A stretch of 64,000 nucleotides of DNA from positions 21,291 through 85,290 of the forward strand of contig JBFWOQ010000009.1 in NCBI GenBank assembly GCA_050250395.1, written 5' to 3'. Under the pieces are notes generated by a model. The model saw nothing but the letters and a program-made list of their open reading frames with translations, searched no databases and had not been told where the DNA came from. Of the stretch, positions 44,729 through 52,339 are shown piece after piece (the stretch's first letter is position 1; each line of letters starts with the position of its first letter). Source of the DNA: JAGPUQ01 sp050250395 (GTDB lineage: Bacteria > Pseudomonadota > Gammaproteobacteria > Pseudomonadales > Porticoccaceae). Both the position numbers and the translations under genes were made by a program.

Positions 44729-45010
44729 CTAAAAAAATTGTCTCTGTTGAATTTCGGGTGGGTGGGTAGGACGATGATTCAGCCGGTGATCGGGGTCAAG
44801 GGCGGGCGCGGGCGCGGCCATGTGCAAAGCCCCGGTGCAACTGGAGGTGGCGATGGCGTATTTCACGCCAAGGTGGGTTTTGAAGGATTCTTCGAAACGC
44901 ACAATGTAGTCGTAGCAGTTTTCGCCCCAACCGTTGGCCGCGGCGTCCGTTGCGTAACGGATTTCGAGTTCGGTGATGGATGGCTTGGCGTAATGGATGC
45001 GCGGTTTCAT
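44729..45010 (-). pseudogene. 3'-truncated sugar aminotransferase remnant
   Basis: The first about 65 residues are a clean DegT-family N-terminus (KPRIHYAKPSITELEIRYA, then GWGENCYDYIVRFEESF and AIATSSCTGALHMA). The frame then loses homology at about 44800 (APAPALDPDHRLN) and stops at 44729. The PLP lysine and the rest of the enzyme are gone. It is a different subfamily from the intact gene at 43574. It looks like the border of a replaced cassette. The rest of the 44717-45104 gap holds nothing else recognisable. Confidence 0.8.
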
Positions 45011-45104
45011 CGGCGGCAGTTTACCTCGCTAATGCGAAAAGTCGGCGCTGGCGATACGGCGCGGATGGTTGGCTTTGGGCGGGTTTGAGTCCGGTCGCAG
45101 GCTG

Positions 45105-46505
45105 TCATGATTGCTTGGGGTAGTAACCCCCGGTTTTCGGCGCGCCACGAAACTCGATATGCCGACCGTTCTTGAGTTGTTTCAGCCAGCGTTCGACGGT
45201 TCTTTTGGGCTTGTTCATCCGGGTGGCAAGTTCAGCGGCTTTTAGCCCTGGATGAGAGCGGATCAGTTGCAACAAGCCGAGCGTTTCGCCACTTACTCCG
45301 CCACTTACTCCGCCACTTACTCCGCCACTTACTCCGCCACTTACTCCGCCAACTGGCTGCTTTTGGGCAAAGGTGACCATTACACCACCGGCATATTCCT
45401 TGATCTCGAAATCGATCCCCGGGTAATCCTGCAGGGCCTCGCGGATGCGTATGAAGCCGCTGCCGTATTTTTCGATGGCGTTGATGAGATAGAAGCCCTC
45501 GGCCACCAGCTTGTTGCGCAGGCTGGACCGGTAGTTGTCGGCCTGGATGTCGGCAATGCTGATGCCGCCGTAAAAAGTGCCGGGGCTGAAGAGCGTGATC
45601 TGGTCGTCAAAGATTTTGATCTGGATGTCGCTGGGATCTGTGTAACTGCGATGGACCACGGCATTGAGCAGCGCTTCACGCAGCGCAGGCAGCGGATAGG
45701 CAAAGCGTTCCTTGCGCTGGATGCCGCCGTCAAACTCAAAGGCGACGCTGATGTGCGAGACGATGAATGTCATCGCTTGTTCGACCACCTCGAACAGGGT
45801 GTCGGTGAACTGCCGGTCGTCAATGATCATGCTCGGCGTTTTGAACCGCCCGATATGAATGTGGTGCCTCAATGGCTGGCTGGCAAACAACAGCATGGCG
45901 GCCCAGGTGGGCCGGCCTTGGGTGAGGTACTTGAGTTTTTCCAGGGCAGCCATGGGTGTGCTGCCATCGAGGGCAAAGCGTCCGCTGGCGTTGACCCGCT
46001 GGATGAAGCGTTCGATTTTGGCGGGTGACAAGTCCGCCAGGCTGGCGTTGGGCGCGATGTGGGCATCCCAGGAAATTTGCAGGGATTGCAGGTAGAGATC
46101 GGCAATTTCGTTCAGGGCCAGTGTGTGATTGGAGCTGGCAATGCGTTTGTAGTAACGCCCCCGCGTGCTGACGGGTTTGACCGGGAACTCGGCGACATGG
46201 ATGGATACAACGGTTTTGCCATGCAACGAATAAGTGACAAGTTCGGGGACAAGTGAGGGGCTGGTGGCGGATTTGATTTGCCCAAGCCACTCGTTAAGGG
46301 TTTCTTTGCCGACCGTTACGCCCTGAATAGCGGCGGCATTGGTCACGCCCACCAACACCGTGCCACCCTGTGCGTTGGCAAAGGCCACCAACGATTCGAT
46401 GCTGGCTTTGTCAAACCAGGTTTTGAATTCCAGCGTTTGCGATTCGCCAGCGGCGATCCGTTCCAGAAACCCGGCGGGTATTGCATCGGCTGCGGCTACT
46501 GGCAT
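45105..46505 (-). CDS. Schlafen AlbA_2 domain / ATP-binding putative transcriptional regulator
   Basis: A 466-residue protein. Residues about 12-130 are an AlbA_2 domain (SQTLEFKTWF at the start, then FANAQGGTVLVGV). Residues about 260-375 resemble the HATPase_c_4 domain found in these regulators, with ALREALLNAVVHRSYTDPSDI. The tail (about 410-466) is a winged helix (KAAELATRMNKPKRTVERWLKQL). A GGVS repeat linker joins the last two parts. Such proteins occur near mobile or defence loci, and a target is unknown. The start ATG at 46505 overlaps the upstream gene end by 10 bases. Confidence 0.85.
   Translation of the reverse strand: MPVAAADAIPAGFLERIAAGESQTLEFKTWFDKASIESLVAFANAQGGTVLVGVTNAAAIQGVTVGKETLNEWLGQIKSATSPSLVPELVTYSLHGKTVVSIHVAEFPVKPVSTRGRYYKRIASSNHTLALNEIADLYLQSLQISWDAHIAPNASLADLSPAKIERFIQRVNASGRFALDGSTPMAALEKLKYLTQGRPTWAAMLLFASQPLRHHIHIGRFKTPSMIIDDRQFTDTLFEVVEQAMTFIVSHISVAFEFDGGIQRKERFAYPLPALREALLNAVVHRSYTDPSDIQIKIFDDQITLFSPGTFYGGISIADIQADNYRSSLRNKLVAEGFYLINAIEKYGSGFIRIREALQDYPGIDFEIKEYAGGVMVTFAQKQPVGGVSGGVSGGVSGGVSGGVSGETLGLLQLIRSHPGLKAAELATRMNKPKRTVERWLKQLKNGRHIEFRGAPKTGGYYPKQS
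45287..45346 (-). repeat. five 12-bp tandem units encoding a GGVS linker
   Basis: Five identical 12-base units (CGCCACTTACTC on the plus strand) lie in frame inside the regulator gene at about residues 387-406. Each unit encodes Gly-Gly-Val-Ser. Because the unit is a multiple of three, gain or loss changes linker length without a frameshift. Confidence 0.95.
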
Positions 46506-47728
46506 GACGTTGTTTTTAATCCGGGCACGGCTGTCACAAACTGTCCGTCCCATGCGCGGATGCCATCGAGTTGCACCATCACTTCATCGCGCAAATTCCA
46601 GGGCAGGATCAACACATAGTCGGGTCGGCGCTCGAGCAGGGCGGCGGGCGGCAGGATGGGAATGTGGCTCCCGGGCATGAATTTGCCCTGTTTCGACGGT
46701 GCCGCATCGCAGACGAACGGCAGCAGGTCGGGCTTGATGCCGGCGTAGTTGAGCAGGGTATTCCCCTTGGCGGCGGCGCCGTAGGCGGCGACCTTCTTGC
46801 CCGCGTTTTTCTGCTGGATCAGGAATGCGAGGAGGTCGTTTTTGATGCGGTCGGCGCGGGCCTGAAAGGTGGCGTAGGTCCGAAGATCCTGCATCCCGTG
46901 CTGGGCTTCCTGGGCATGCAGTGCAGCAACTTGGGTCGTGGTGCTCCGGGCGTCTTCGGCATGGCAGCCAAACACCCGCAGGCTGCCGCCGTGGGTGGGC
47001 AGCTCCTCTACGTCGAAGATGCGAAGCCCGGCGGCCTCGAAAATGCGGCTGACCGTATGCAGCGAGAGGTAGGAGAAATGCTCGTGGTAGACGGTGTCGA
47101 ACTGGGTGTGTTCGAGCAGCCGCAGCAGGTGTGGAAATTCCAGGGTGAGCGTGCCGCCGGGTTTGAGGGCGGCCTTGATGCCACGGGTGAAGTCGTTGAT
47201 GTCGGGCACATGGGCATAGACGTTGTTGCCGATGATCAGGTCCGCTTGCCGGCCCTGCGCTGCCAGTTGATGGCCAAGGGCCTCGCCGAAAAACTCCCGC
47301 AGCACGGGGATGCCGAGGGCTTCGGCGGCGGCGGCGGTGCTGGCGGTGGGTTCGATGCCCAGGCAGGGGACGCCCGCCGCGACGAAGTTTTTCAGCAGGT
47401 AGCCATCGTTGGCGGCGATTTCGACGACAAAGCTGCCCGGTCCGAGCGCGAGCCGCTGGCGCATGGCTTCGACGTAGCGCCTGGCGTGTTCCAGCCAGGT
47501 GCTGGAGGTGGACGAGAAATAGGCATAGTCGGGGCGGAACAGCTCGTCGGGGCGGGTGCAATCCTGGGTCTGCACCAGCCAGCAGTGCTCGCACACCAGG
47601 AGCCGGAGCGGGAAGGTGACTTCGGGCGCCCCGAGATCGGCCGCGCTCAGATAGGCGTTCGACGGCGGCGCATGGCCGAGGTCGAGAAAGACATGGTGCA
47701 GCGGATGGCGGCAATGCCGGCAGTTCAT
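46496..47728 (-). CDS. sugar C-methyltransferase (TylC3/NovU family)
   Basis: A 410-residue SAM-dependent enzyme. An N-terminal zinc site is formed by Cys3, Cys6, Cys46 and Cys49. VVEIAANDGYLLKNF binds SAM, YHEHFSYLSLHTV carries the Tyr-His-Glu-His catalytic block and a C-terminal domain has GKKVAAYGAAAKGNTLLN. The family adds a methyl to C3 of 4-keto-6-deoxy sugars, giving branched sugars. With rfbF, rfbG and the next gene it would form a CDP-linked branched sugar. The ATG at 47728 overlaps the epimerase stop by 4 bases. Confidence 0.92.
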   Translation of the reverse strand: MNCRHCRHPLHHVFLDLGHAPPSNAYLSAADLGAPEVTFPLRLLVCEHCWLVQTQDCTRPDELFRPDYAYFSSTSSTWLEHARRYVEAMRQRLALGPGSFVVEIAANDGYLLKNFVAAGVPCLGIEPTASTAAAAEALGIPVLREFFGEALGHQLAAQGRQADLIIGNNVYAHVPDINDFTRGIKAALKPGGTLTLEFPHLLRLLEHTQFDTVYHEHFSYLSLHTVSRIFEAAGLRIFDVEELPTHGGSLRVFGCHAEDARSTTTQVAALHAQEAQHGMQDLRTYATFQARADRIKNDLLAFLIQQKNAGKKVAAYGAAAKGNTLLNYAGIKPDLLPFVCDAAPSKQGKFMPGSHIPILPPAALLERRPDYVLILPWNLRDEVMVQLDGIRAWDGQFVTAVPGLKTTSCQ

Positions 47729-48288
47729 GGCGCCAACCCTTCGAATTGCGCGGACAGCAACGCCCACTTCGCATCGCGTTCGGACAATTCACGCACCGGC
47801 AATGGCCAGGCAATGGCCAGGCGCGGCTCGGTGGGCGATACGCCACCTTCGGATTGGGGAGCGTGGGGCGCGGTATGGAAATACAGTAGTTCGCAATCGG
47901 CTGTCAGCGTCTGAAAACCGTGGGCGAAGCCTTCGGGAATGATCAGGGTGCGGTGATTGTCCTCGCTCAGGGTTTCGCCATGCCAGCGCATAAAGGTGGG
48001 CGAACCCCGGCGCAGATCGACCGCCACGTCGAACGCCGCGCCGCGCAGGCAACTGATCACCTTGGTTTCGGCGTGGGGCGCGTGCTGAAAATGCATGCCG
48101 CGCACGGTGCCCTCGGTGCGGGTCAGCGTATGGTTGATCTGGACGATGGGCTTGGCGAGCCCGAGCGCGGCGAAGGTGTCCGCGCAGAACATGCGCTCCA
48201 GATAACCGCGCGGATCGGCGATGGGCTGGCGCTCGACCAGCGTCAACCCCGGGAGCGGCAACGGGCAGCGGTGAAAGCGTTGGTTCAT
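47725..48288 (-). CDS. dTDP-4-dehydrorhamnose 3,5-epimerase-like protein
   Basis: A 187-residue RmlC-type cupin with VRGMHFQHAP (catalytic His), FDVAVDLRRGSPTFMRW and IPEGFAHGFQTL. It differs clearly from the true RmlC at 21629. Its coupling to the C-methyltransferase points to epimerisation of the C-methylated 4-keto sugar, an arrangement known beside rfbF/rfbG in other bacteria. The ATG at 48288 is favoured over the longer frame. Confidence 0.9.
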   Translation of the reverse strand: MNQRFHRCPLPLPGLTLVERQPIADPRGYLERMFCADTFAALGLAKPIVQINHTLTRTEGTVRGMHFQHAPHAETKVISCLRGAAFDVAVDLRRGSPTFMRWHGETLSEDNHRTLIIPEGFAHGFQTLTADCELLYFHTAPHAPQSEGGVSPTEPRLAIAWPLPVRELSERDAKWALLSAQFEGLAP

Positions 48289-48503
48289 GGCGCCGCCGGT
48301 TCGCGGCGGGCGATATGAGCCGGCCAGGGCCATCGCTGGCCGTGGCCCGGATCCGCAATGACGGAACGGATAGCGGCGCGGCTGCGGCGCACGGCGGCGA
48401 GCCGGCTTACATCGGGCATCACGCGATGCGCTAGGCGAGCGGTCGTGTAGCCATAGACGCGATTTTGCGTGTGGCCTGCTGAAGAGAAAATGGTGGTCAT
48501 GTG

Positions 48504-49028
48504 TCATGTGCCAGATGACGCGGGGAGTTGCGGTGGCCAGCCTTGCGCAGGCGGGCTGAAACGGCCGCCGGCGTAAGCGTTCACCGCTTTATAAGTGCCC
48601 ACCAGCAGTGGCACCAGCTCGGCGGCGCGATTCAACGCGCCGGCAAATTCCGCTTCATCCCACAGGTATTCGTGGACGAGGCGGTTGCGCAGGTTGCGCG
48701 CTTCCATCCAGTCGGTCACGGATGCCAGCAGTCCCAGCTTTTCCATGCGGTTCAGGTTGTCGAGCGTGGCGCCTGGGGTTTCGAGCAATCTTCGCCGCAG
48801 TTCGGGGATGAGTTTGTCGCCCAGGGTGTCCTGCATGCGTCCGAAACGGGTGGCGAAGGCATCGGTGCGTTCGGCCAGTTCCGGCTGGTCTTCCAGTCGC
48901 TTGACCCAGGCCGCGTCGACTGTCTCGGCAAACAGACGCGCGGTGGTGCCGATGAGATGGCGGCCTTCCTTTTCCACGGTTTCGAGCAGAAACAAGAGGC
49001 GATCATTGCCTGGCTCGGTCCCGCTCAC
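48504..49028 (-). CDS. HEPN-domain toxin of an MNT-HEPN pair (HepT-like), copy 1
   Basis: A 174-residue all-helical protein. Arg114-x4-His119-x-Tyr121 in RNLRNRLVHEY is the RX4HXY motif of HepT RNases, whose Tyr is AMPylated by the partner MNT enzyme in the studied Shewanella system. RFGRMQDTLGDKLIPELRR is a conserved helix seen in all HEPN copies here. It overlaps MNT copy 1 by 4 bases. The Pro-rich tail (PPAQGWPPQLPASSGT) is not part of the domain. Confidence 0.88.
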   Translation of the reverse strand: MSGTEPGNDRLLFLLETVEKEGRHLIGTTARLFAETVDAAWVKRLEDQPELAERTDAFATRFGRMQDTLGDKLIPELRRRLLETPGATLDNLNRMEKLGLLASVTDWMEARNLRNRLVHEYLWDEAEFAGALNRAAELVPLLVGTYKAVNAYAGGRFSPPAQGWPPQLPASSGT

Positions 49029-49324
49029 AGCGCGACCCCCTCATGGCGCGCGACGGCGTGGATGGTTTGGGGCGTGGTGTTGGGGTCCACAAGCACGATG
49101 TCGATGCGCTGTTCCCCCAGGATGAGCTGCAATCTGGCCGCCAGTCGGCTCGCGGTCGCCGCCCGATTGGGGAGCGCCTGATCGACTTCCACATAAAGGT
49201 CGATATCGCCGCCGCGCATGCTGTCATCCACCCGCGAGCCGAACAGGCGCACGCGCGCGCCCGGCCCGAGGAGACGAGCGGTCTCTTCGACGATGGCGCG
49301 GCGTTGTGCGTCGGTCAGGCGCAT
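49025..49324 (-). CDS. MNT-type nucleotidyltransferase antitoxin (MntA-like), copy 1
   Basis: A 99-residue minimal nucleotidyltransferase. Gly29-Ser30 and Asp40-x-Asp42 in FGSRVDDSMRGGDIDL form the GS-x9-DxD site, and IDIVLVD supplies the third acidic strand. Related MntA enzymes AMPylate and silence HepT. Its first about 43 residues are nearly identical to copies 3 and 4 but the rest differs. It lies directly upstream of its HEPN partner. Confidence 0.9.
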   Translation of the reverse strand: MRLTDAQRRAIVEETARLLGPGARVRLFGSRVDDSMRGGDIDLYVEVDQALPNRAATASRLAARLQLILGEQRIDIVLVDPNTTPQTIHAVARHEGVAL

Positions 49325-49503
49325 AGGGTCTCTCGGGTCGTTCTTGTCGGTCAGCGTTGGGTCAGTCTATCCCCTGATTAATTGCCACGCATCAAGCACC
49401 GCGGGGCCGTGTCTGGCGATGGAGCGGGGCGACAGCCTGTGCGCGAATCATCTGAATCCAATGCCCAGAAACTGTTCGATCTGGGTGGCGATGTAGTCGA
49501 GCC
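49200..49503. repeat. about 300-bp duplicated segment, copy A
   Basis: This segment (the 5' half of MNT copy 1 plus about 180 bases upstream of it) recurs at about 50946-51258 (MNT copy 3) with few changes. The non-coding part contains the minus-strand tail LDYIATQIEQFLGIGF, which looks like the end of a lost gene. A shorter match (to about 52660) accompanies MNT copy 4. The rest of the gap to 49757 is the REP-like cluster listed separately. Confidence 0.75.
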
Positions 49504-49510
49504 ACTCTTC

Positions 49511-49665
49511 GTCATGCCCGTGCAGGCGGGTATCCAGAGCCGACAAGGACGTTCTTCGCGCCAATGGATTCCCGCTTTCGCGGGAATGACGGGAGGTGGG
49601 AATGACGGAGGTCGGGGTGCCATCCATCGTCACCCCCTGGATTCCCGCTTTCGCGGGAATGACGG
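49511..49665. repeat. REP-like palindromes (TTCCCGC family)
   Basis: Three hairpins: GTCATGCCCG with GCGGGTATCC (49511-49537), TGGATTCCCGC-TTTC-GCGGGAATG (49565-49592) and the same again (49637-49665). They fill the 433-base gap between MNT copy 1 and HEPN copy 2 together with the duplicated segment. No gene is seen there. Confidence 0.8.
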
Positions 49666-49757
49666 AGGCGGGAATGACAACCCCCAGATCGCGCCTGGCT
49701 GAGATTCGAGCCTAATCACGACGACATTTGTCCTTTGACGAGGGCACGGTGGAGGCG

Positions 49758-50255
49758 CTATGGCCGTGGTTCGTGAGGCTGGGCGGCGCTTGCCGTCAAA
49801 CCTTCGTATGCTAACCGAGCGCTCCAGCGCTCCCACATGGCGCGCAATTCGCGCGCAGCCTCTATGGCTGCGAGTAGCGCCGCAAAGCGTAGCTCGGGGC
49901 GATCGGGGTATTCGTGGGCAAGGCGATTCCGCACCTCCCGCCATGCCAGCCATGAGTCCACTTGCAGGTAGCCGAGCTTTTCGAGCCGGTTGAGACGGTC
50001 CCGCATCGGCCAGTCTTCATAGGGTTCACTAAGCGCGGCCAGGGTGGCCGGCACCAGGCGCTCGCCGAGCGAGTCTTGCAGCTTGATGAAGCGAAACAGC
50101 AACTGGTCGATCAAGCGCACCTTTTCGCGGTCGGCATCGAGGGCAGGCCAGTCAGGCGCCGGATCGCTGTCCCAATCGCCCAGGGCTTCGGCCAGGGTGC
50201 GCGCATGCCGGTCGGCCTCCCACAGTGCAACGGCCAGTCTGTCGGATGTGGTCAT
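49758..50255 (-). CDS. HEPN-domain toxin (HepT-like), copy 2
   Basis: A 165-residue helical protein with Arg109-x4-His114-x-Tyr116 (REVRNRLAHEY) and the shared helix FIKLQDSLGERLVPATL. It overlaps MNT copy 2 by 4 bases. Sequence similarity to copy 1 is limited outside these blocks, so the pairs are old paralogues or separate arrivals. Expected role: RNase toxin held by the partner. Confidence 0.88.
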   Translation of the reverse strand: MTTSDRLAVALWEADRHARTLAEALGDWDSDPAPDWPALDADREKVRLIDQLLFRFIKLQDSLGERLVPATLAALSEPYEDWPMRDRLNRLEKLGYLQVDSWLAWREVRNRLAHEYPDRPELRFAALLAAIEAARELRAMWERWSARLAYEGLTASAAQPHEPRP

Positions 50256-50569
50256 AGCTGCGCCAACAGGATGCCGGTCTTGCGCGCTTCCGCCACCACC
50301 GGACGGGCATCGGGCTCGCCGCGGGTTGTGATGACGGCGTCTATCCGCTGCTCGTCCAGGCTTCGATACAGCTTGGCTACGAACCGGGTGCGGCGCGCAA
50401 CCAGCTCGGCGGGCGGCATCGGGGCCGGAGTTTCGATCAACAGATCGACATCGCCGCCGCGGCGCGTGTCATCGGTGCGTGAGCCGAAGACGAGTACGGC
50501 CGTACCGGGAGCGAATACCTCCCGCGCGGCTTGCGCAATCGCTTCCTGGTCTTCGGCTCGGAGTCTCAT
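50252..50569 (-). CDS. MNT-type nucleotidyltransferase antitoxin, copy 2
   Basis: A 105-residue protein with FGSRTDDTRRGGDVDL as the GS-x9-DxD site. It is the most divergent of the four MNT copies, with a different N-terminus (MRLRAEDQEAIAQAAREVF). ATG 50569 is chosen, as the longer frame has no family sequence. It is coupled to HEPN copy 2. Confidence 0.88.
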   Translation of the reverse strand: MRLRAEDQEAIAQAAREVFAPGTAVLVFGSRTDDTRRGGDVDLLIETPAPMPPAELVARRTRFVAKLYRSLDEQRIDAVITTRGEPDARPVVAEARKTGILLAQL

Positions 50570-50585
50570 GGCTCGCCCGCTCCTG

Positions 50586-50774
50586 CTACTGCAACACGGT
50601 GATTTGGCGGCGGTGAAAAAGCCCCTCACCCGGCGGCAATCGGCTGATCGCATCGAGGCTGAGTGGCAGCGCAAAAAGTCGATCATCCGTGCGCCGTAAA
50701 TAGTGTGCTTCCTGCAGACCCGTTTCGATGAGTGTCCGCGTTCGTTGGGCGCTGTCCGGAGCGGGCAGGTTCAC
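50586..50774 (-). pseudogene. truncated HEPN partner of MNT copy 3
   Basis: A 62-residue frame overlapping MNT copy 3 by 4 bases. Residues 1-45 (TRTLIETGLQEAHYLRRTDDRLF) look like the first helix pair of a HEPN toxin. The helices with RX4HXY are missing and the frame ends in an unrelated tail (EGLFHRRQITVLQ). I read it as a 5' remnant, leaving MNT copy 3 without a toxin. Confidence 0.65.
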
Positions 50775-51070
50775 AGGGCCATCCCGTGACGACAGGCGAT
50801 GTCATGGATGGGCAGGGCAGGGGTTTCGGGCGTGGCCAACACAATGTCGACATGCCGTCCGTCCAGGCGCCGTTCGATTTTCACCGCCAGACGGGCGGCG
50901 GTGAGCGCGGGCTGAGCGACCGGGGTCGGGGTTTCGACCAGGAGGTCGATATCGCCGCCGCGAGCGCTGTCATCCACCCGCGAGCCGAACAGGCGCACGC
51001 TCGCCGCCGGCCCGAGGAGGCGAGCGGTCTCTTCGACGATGGCGCGGCGTTGTGCGTCGGTCAGGCGCAT
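50771..51070 (-). CDS. MNT-type nucleotidyltransferase antitoxin, copy 3 (orphan)
   Basis: A 99-residue protein with FGSRVDDSARGGDIDL. The first 43 residues match copy 1 except at a few positions, while the C-terminal half (from ETPTPVAQPALTAARL) is different. Its HEPN partner is truncated, so it is probably an orphan antitoxin. It lies inside the duplicated segment, copy B. Confidence 0.88.
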   Translation of the reverse strand: MRLTDAQRRAIVEETARLLGPAASVRLFGSRVDDSARGGDIDLLVETPTPVAQPALTAARLAVKIERRLDGRHVDIVLATPETPALPIHDIACRHGMAL

Positions 51071-51258
51071 GGGGTCTCTCGGGTCGTTCTTGTCCGTCAG
51101 CGTTTGGTCAGTCTATCCCCTGATCCATTGCCATGCATCAAACACTGCGGGGCCTCGTGTCTGGCGGTGAAGCGGGGCGACAGCCTGTACGCGAATCATC
51201 AAAATCCTATCCCCAGAAACTGTTCGATCTGGGTGGCGATGTAGTCGAGCCGCTCTTC
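50946..51258. repeat. about 300-bp duplicated segment, copy B
   Basis: This is the second copy of the segment at 49200-49503. Shared landmarks are the MNT 5' half, TCAGTCTATCCCCTGAT, AGCGGGGCGACAGCCTGT and AACTGTTCGATCTGGGTGGC. Its right end runs into the 3' end of the PemK-like gene, which borrows it as coding sequence. Confidence 0.75.
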
Positions 51259-51662
51259 GTCGAGGGCGGGATGACCGACTTGCCGGGCGAGAAGGGTTGG
51301 GGCGCATGTCGGTGCGCGGCAAACTGGGGGATATCCAGGGTAATCAGTTTGCGCAGCGCGCGTTCGTAACCCGTGCCGCTCAGTTTGGCCAACGGTTTTT
51401 CGAGTCGGCTGGCGTGAAGATTAAAGGTTTTATCGGCGCGCAAATGACTGACAAACGGCAAAGGCACGCCGTCGTAGTCTTCCTGGCTTAGCGCGTAGCC
51501 CTGTGACACCGGGACAGGTGTTGTCGTGATAAAAGCGACGCGCACATCGCCCGTCTCATCGACTCCGCCCAATGCCAGTACCGGGCGCTTCTTCGTTGCG
51601 GATAAATCGCTGAACGGAAACAGCGCGCTGTAGATGGCGCCTGGCTCGACCTCAAAGTGCAT
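51207..51662 (-). CDS. PemK/MazF-like toxin with an unusual C-terminal tail
   Basis: A 151-residue protein. Residues 1-115 match the PemK/MazF fold (EPGAIYSALFPFSDLSATKKRPVLAL, then VAFITTTPVPVSQG and RADKTFNLHASRLEKPL). After about residue 118 the frame runs into the duplicated segment and reads a Ser/Pro-rich tail ending SPPRSNSFWG, probably because the normal 3' end was lost. It starts at ATG 51662 and overlaps its antitoxin by 11 bases. Such toxins cleave mRNA. Confidence 0.8.
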   Translation of the reverse strand: MHFEVEPGAIYSALFPFSDLSATKKRPVLALGGVDETGDVRVAFITTTPVPVSQGYALSQEDYDGVPLPFVSHLRADKTFNLHASRLEKPLAKLSGTGYERALRKLITLDIPQFAAHRHAPQPFSPGKSVIPPSTKSGSTTSPPRSNSFWG

Positions 51663-51882
51663 TCCAGCAATCCTCCTCGGGACTGTCGAGCACATTTTTC
51701 GCGAACCCCGTTTCATCCATCAACTGGGCCATGACGAGGCTTTCCGCCGACATCGACGCCGCGGTTCCAACGCTCGGGACAACGACGATTTCAACCTCAT
51801 CGCCCATCTCGGGCGGCAAGGTGACGTGGATGGTGTGGTTGGCATCGGCAGTGACGCGTTGCCGAAAGACTTTTGATTTCAT
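51652..51882 (-). CDS. putative antitoxin of the PemK-like pair
   Basis: A 76-residue protein whose N-terminal half reads VFRQRVTADANHTIHVTLPP then GDEVEIVVVP, an AbrB/MazE-like double-strand pattern. The acidic C-terminus (LMDETGFAKNVLDSPEEDCW) should bind the toxin. I call it by position and fold pattern, not by a specific family match. Confidence 0.78.
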   Translation of the reverse strand: MKSKVFRQRVTADANHTIHVTLPPEMGDEVEIVVVPSVGTAASMSAESLVMAQLMDETGFAKNVLDSPEEDCWNAL

Positions 51883-51970
51883 GGAGCGGCTCCGTCGGGG
51901 CAGTCGTCAATCCGCCGCAAGCAGCGGGTACTCAAGCTCTTTTTGCGCTGGAATGCGCGATGCCGGGCGA

Positions 51971-52339
51971 TTATGGATTCGACCGCGCGGCCAAGGTACC
52001 ACCGTGAACGCGAGCCCACCCTCCGGCGCGCCTTGGCGCCACCGGTCCCAGGCGCTCCATGCGGCCCCGGTTGTCGATTGCAGCCATCACGGGCTCGCCG
52101 GCCGCCAGCAACAGCGCGGGGATCAGTTTATCGATCACTGTGTCCTGCATGCGGACGAACTTGGCGCCAAAGGATTCAAGTCTGTCGATTCCGGTGTCGT
52201 CACTGAGCAACCCGCTTACCCGGCCGGCATCCTGGCTACAGTCATCGCCCAGCAGCCGATCACGGACGGCCCGCAGATGGACGTCTTCCCGTTCGACCAG
52301 CCGGGTGAGCCGTTCCCGTTCGGACGCCAATGCGGTCAC
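51971..52339 (-). pseudogene. decayed HEPN partner of MNT copy 4
   Basis: A 122-residue frame. Residues 1-90 look HEPN-like, with the shared helix FVRMQDTVIDKLIPALLLA and the following RMERLG. The expected RNRxxHEY helix is not there. Instead the frame reads PVAPRRAGGWARVHGGT, probably after a frameshift. It overlaps MNT copy 4 by 4 bases. The RNase motif is lost, so it should be inactive. Confidence 0.7.

Noticed and set aside
48289..48503. A 71-codon frame between the epimerase-like gene and HEPN copy 1
   Set aside because: It has no ribosome site, no recognisable family and biased composition. I see nothing convincing in this 215-base gap.
49378..49633. Short frames of 60-80 codons in the duplicated segment
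   Set aside because: They read through REP-like hairpins and change frame between the two copies of the duplication, so they are not maintained genes.
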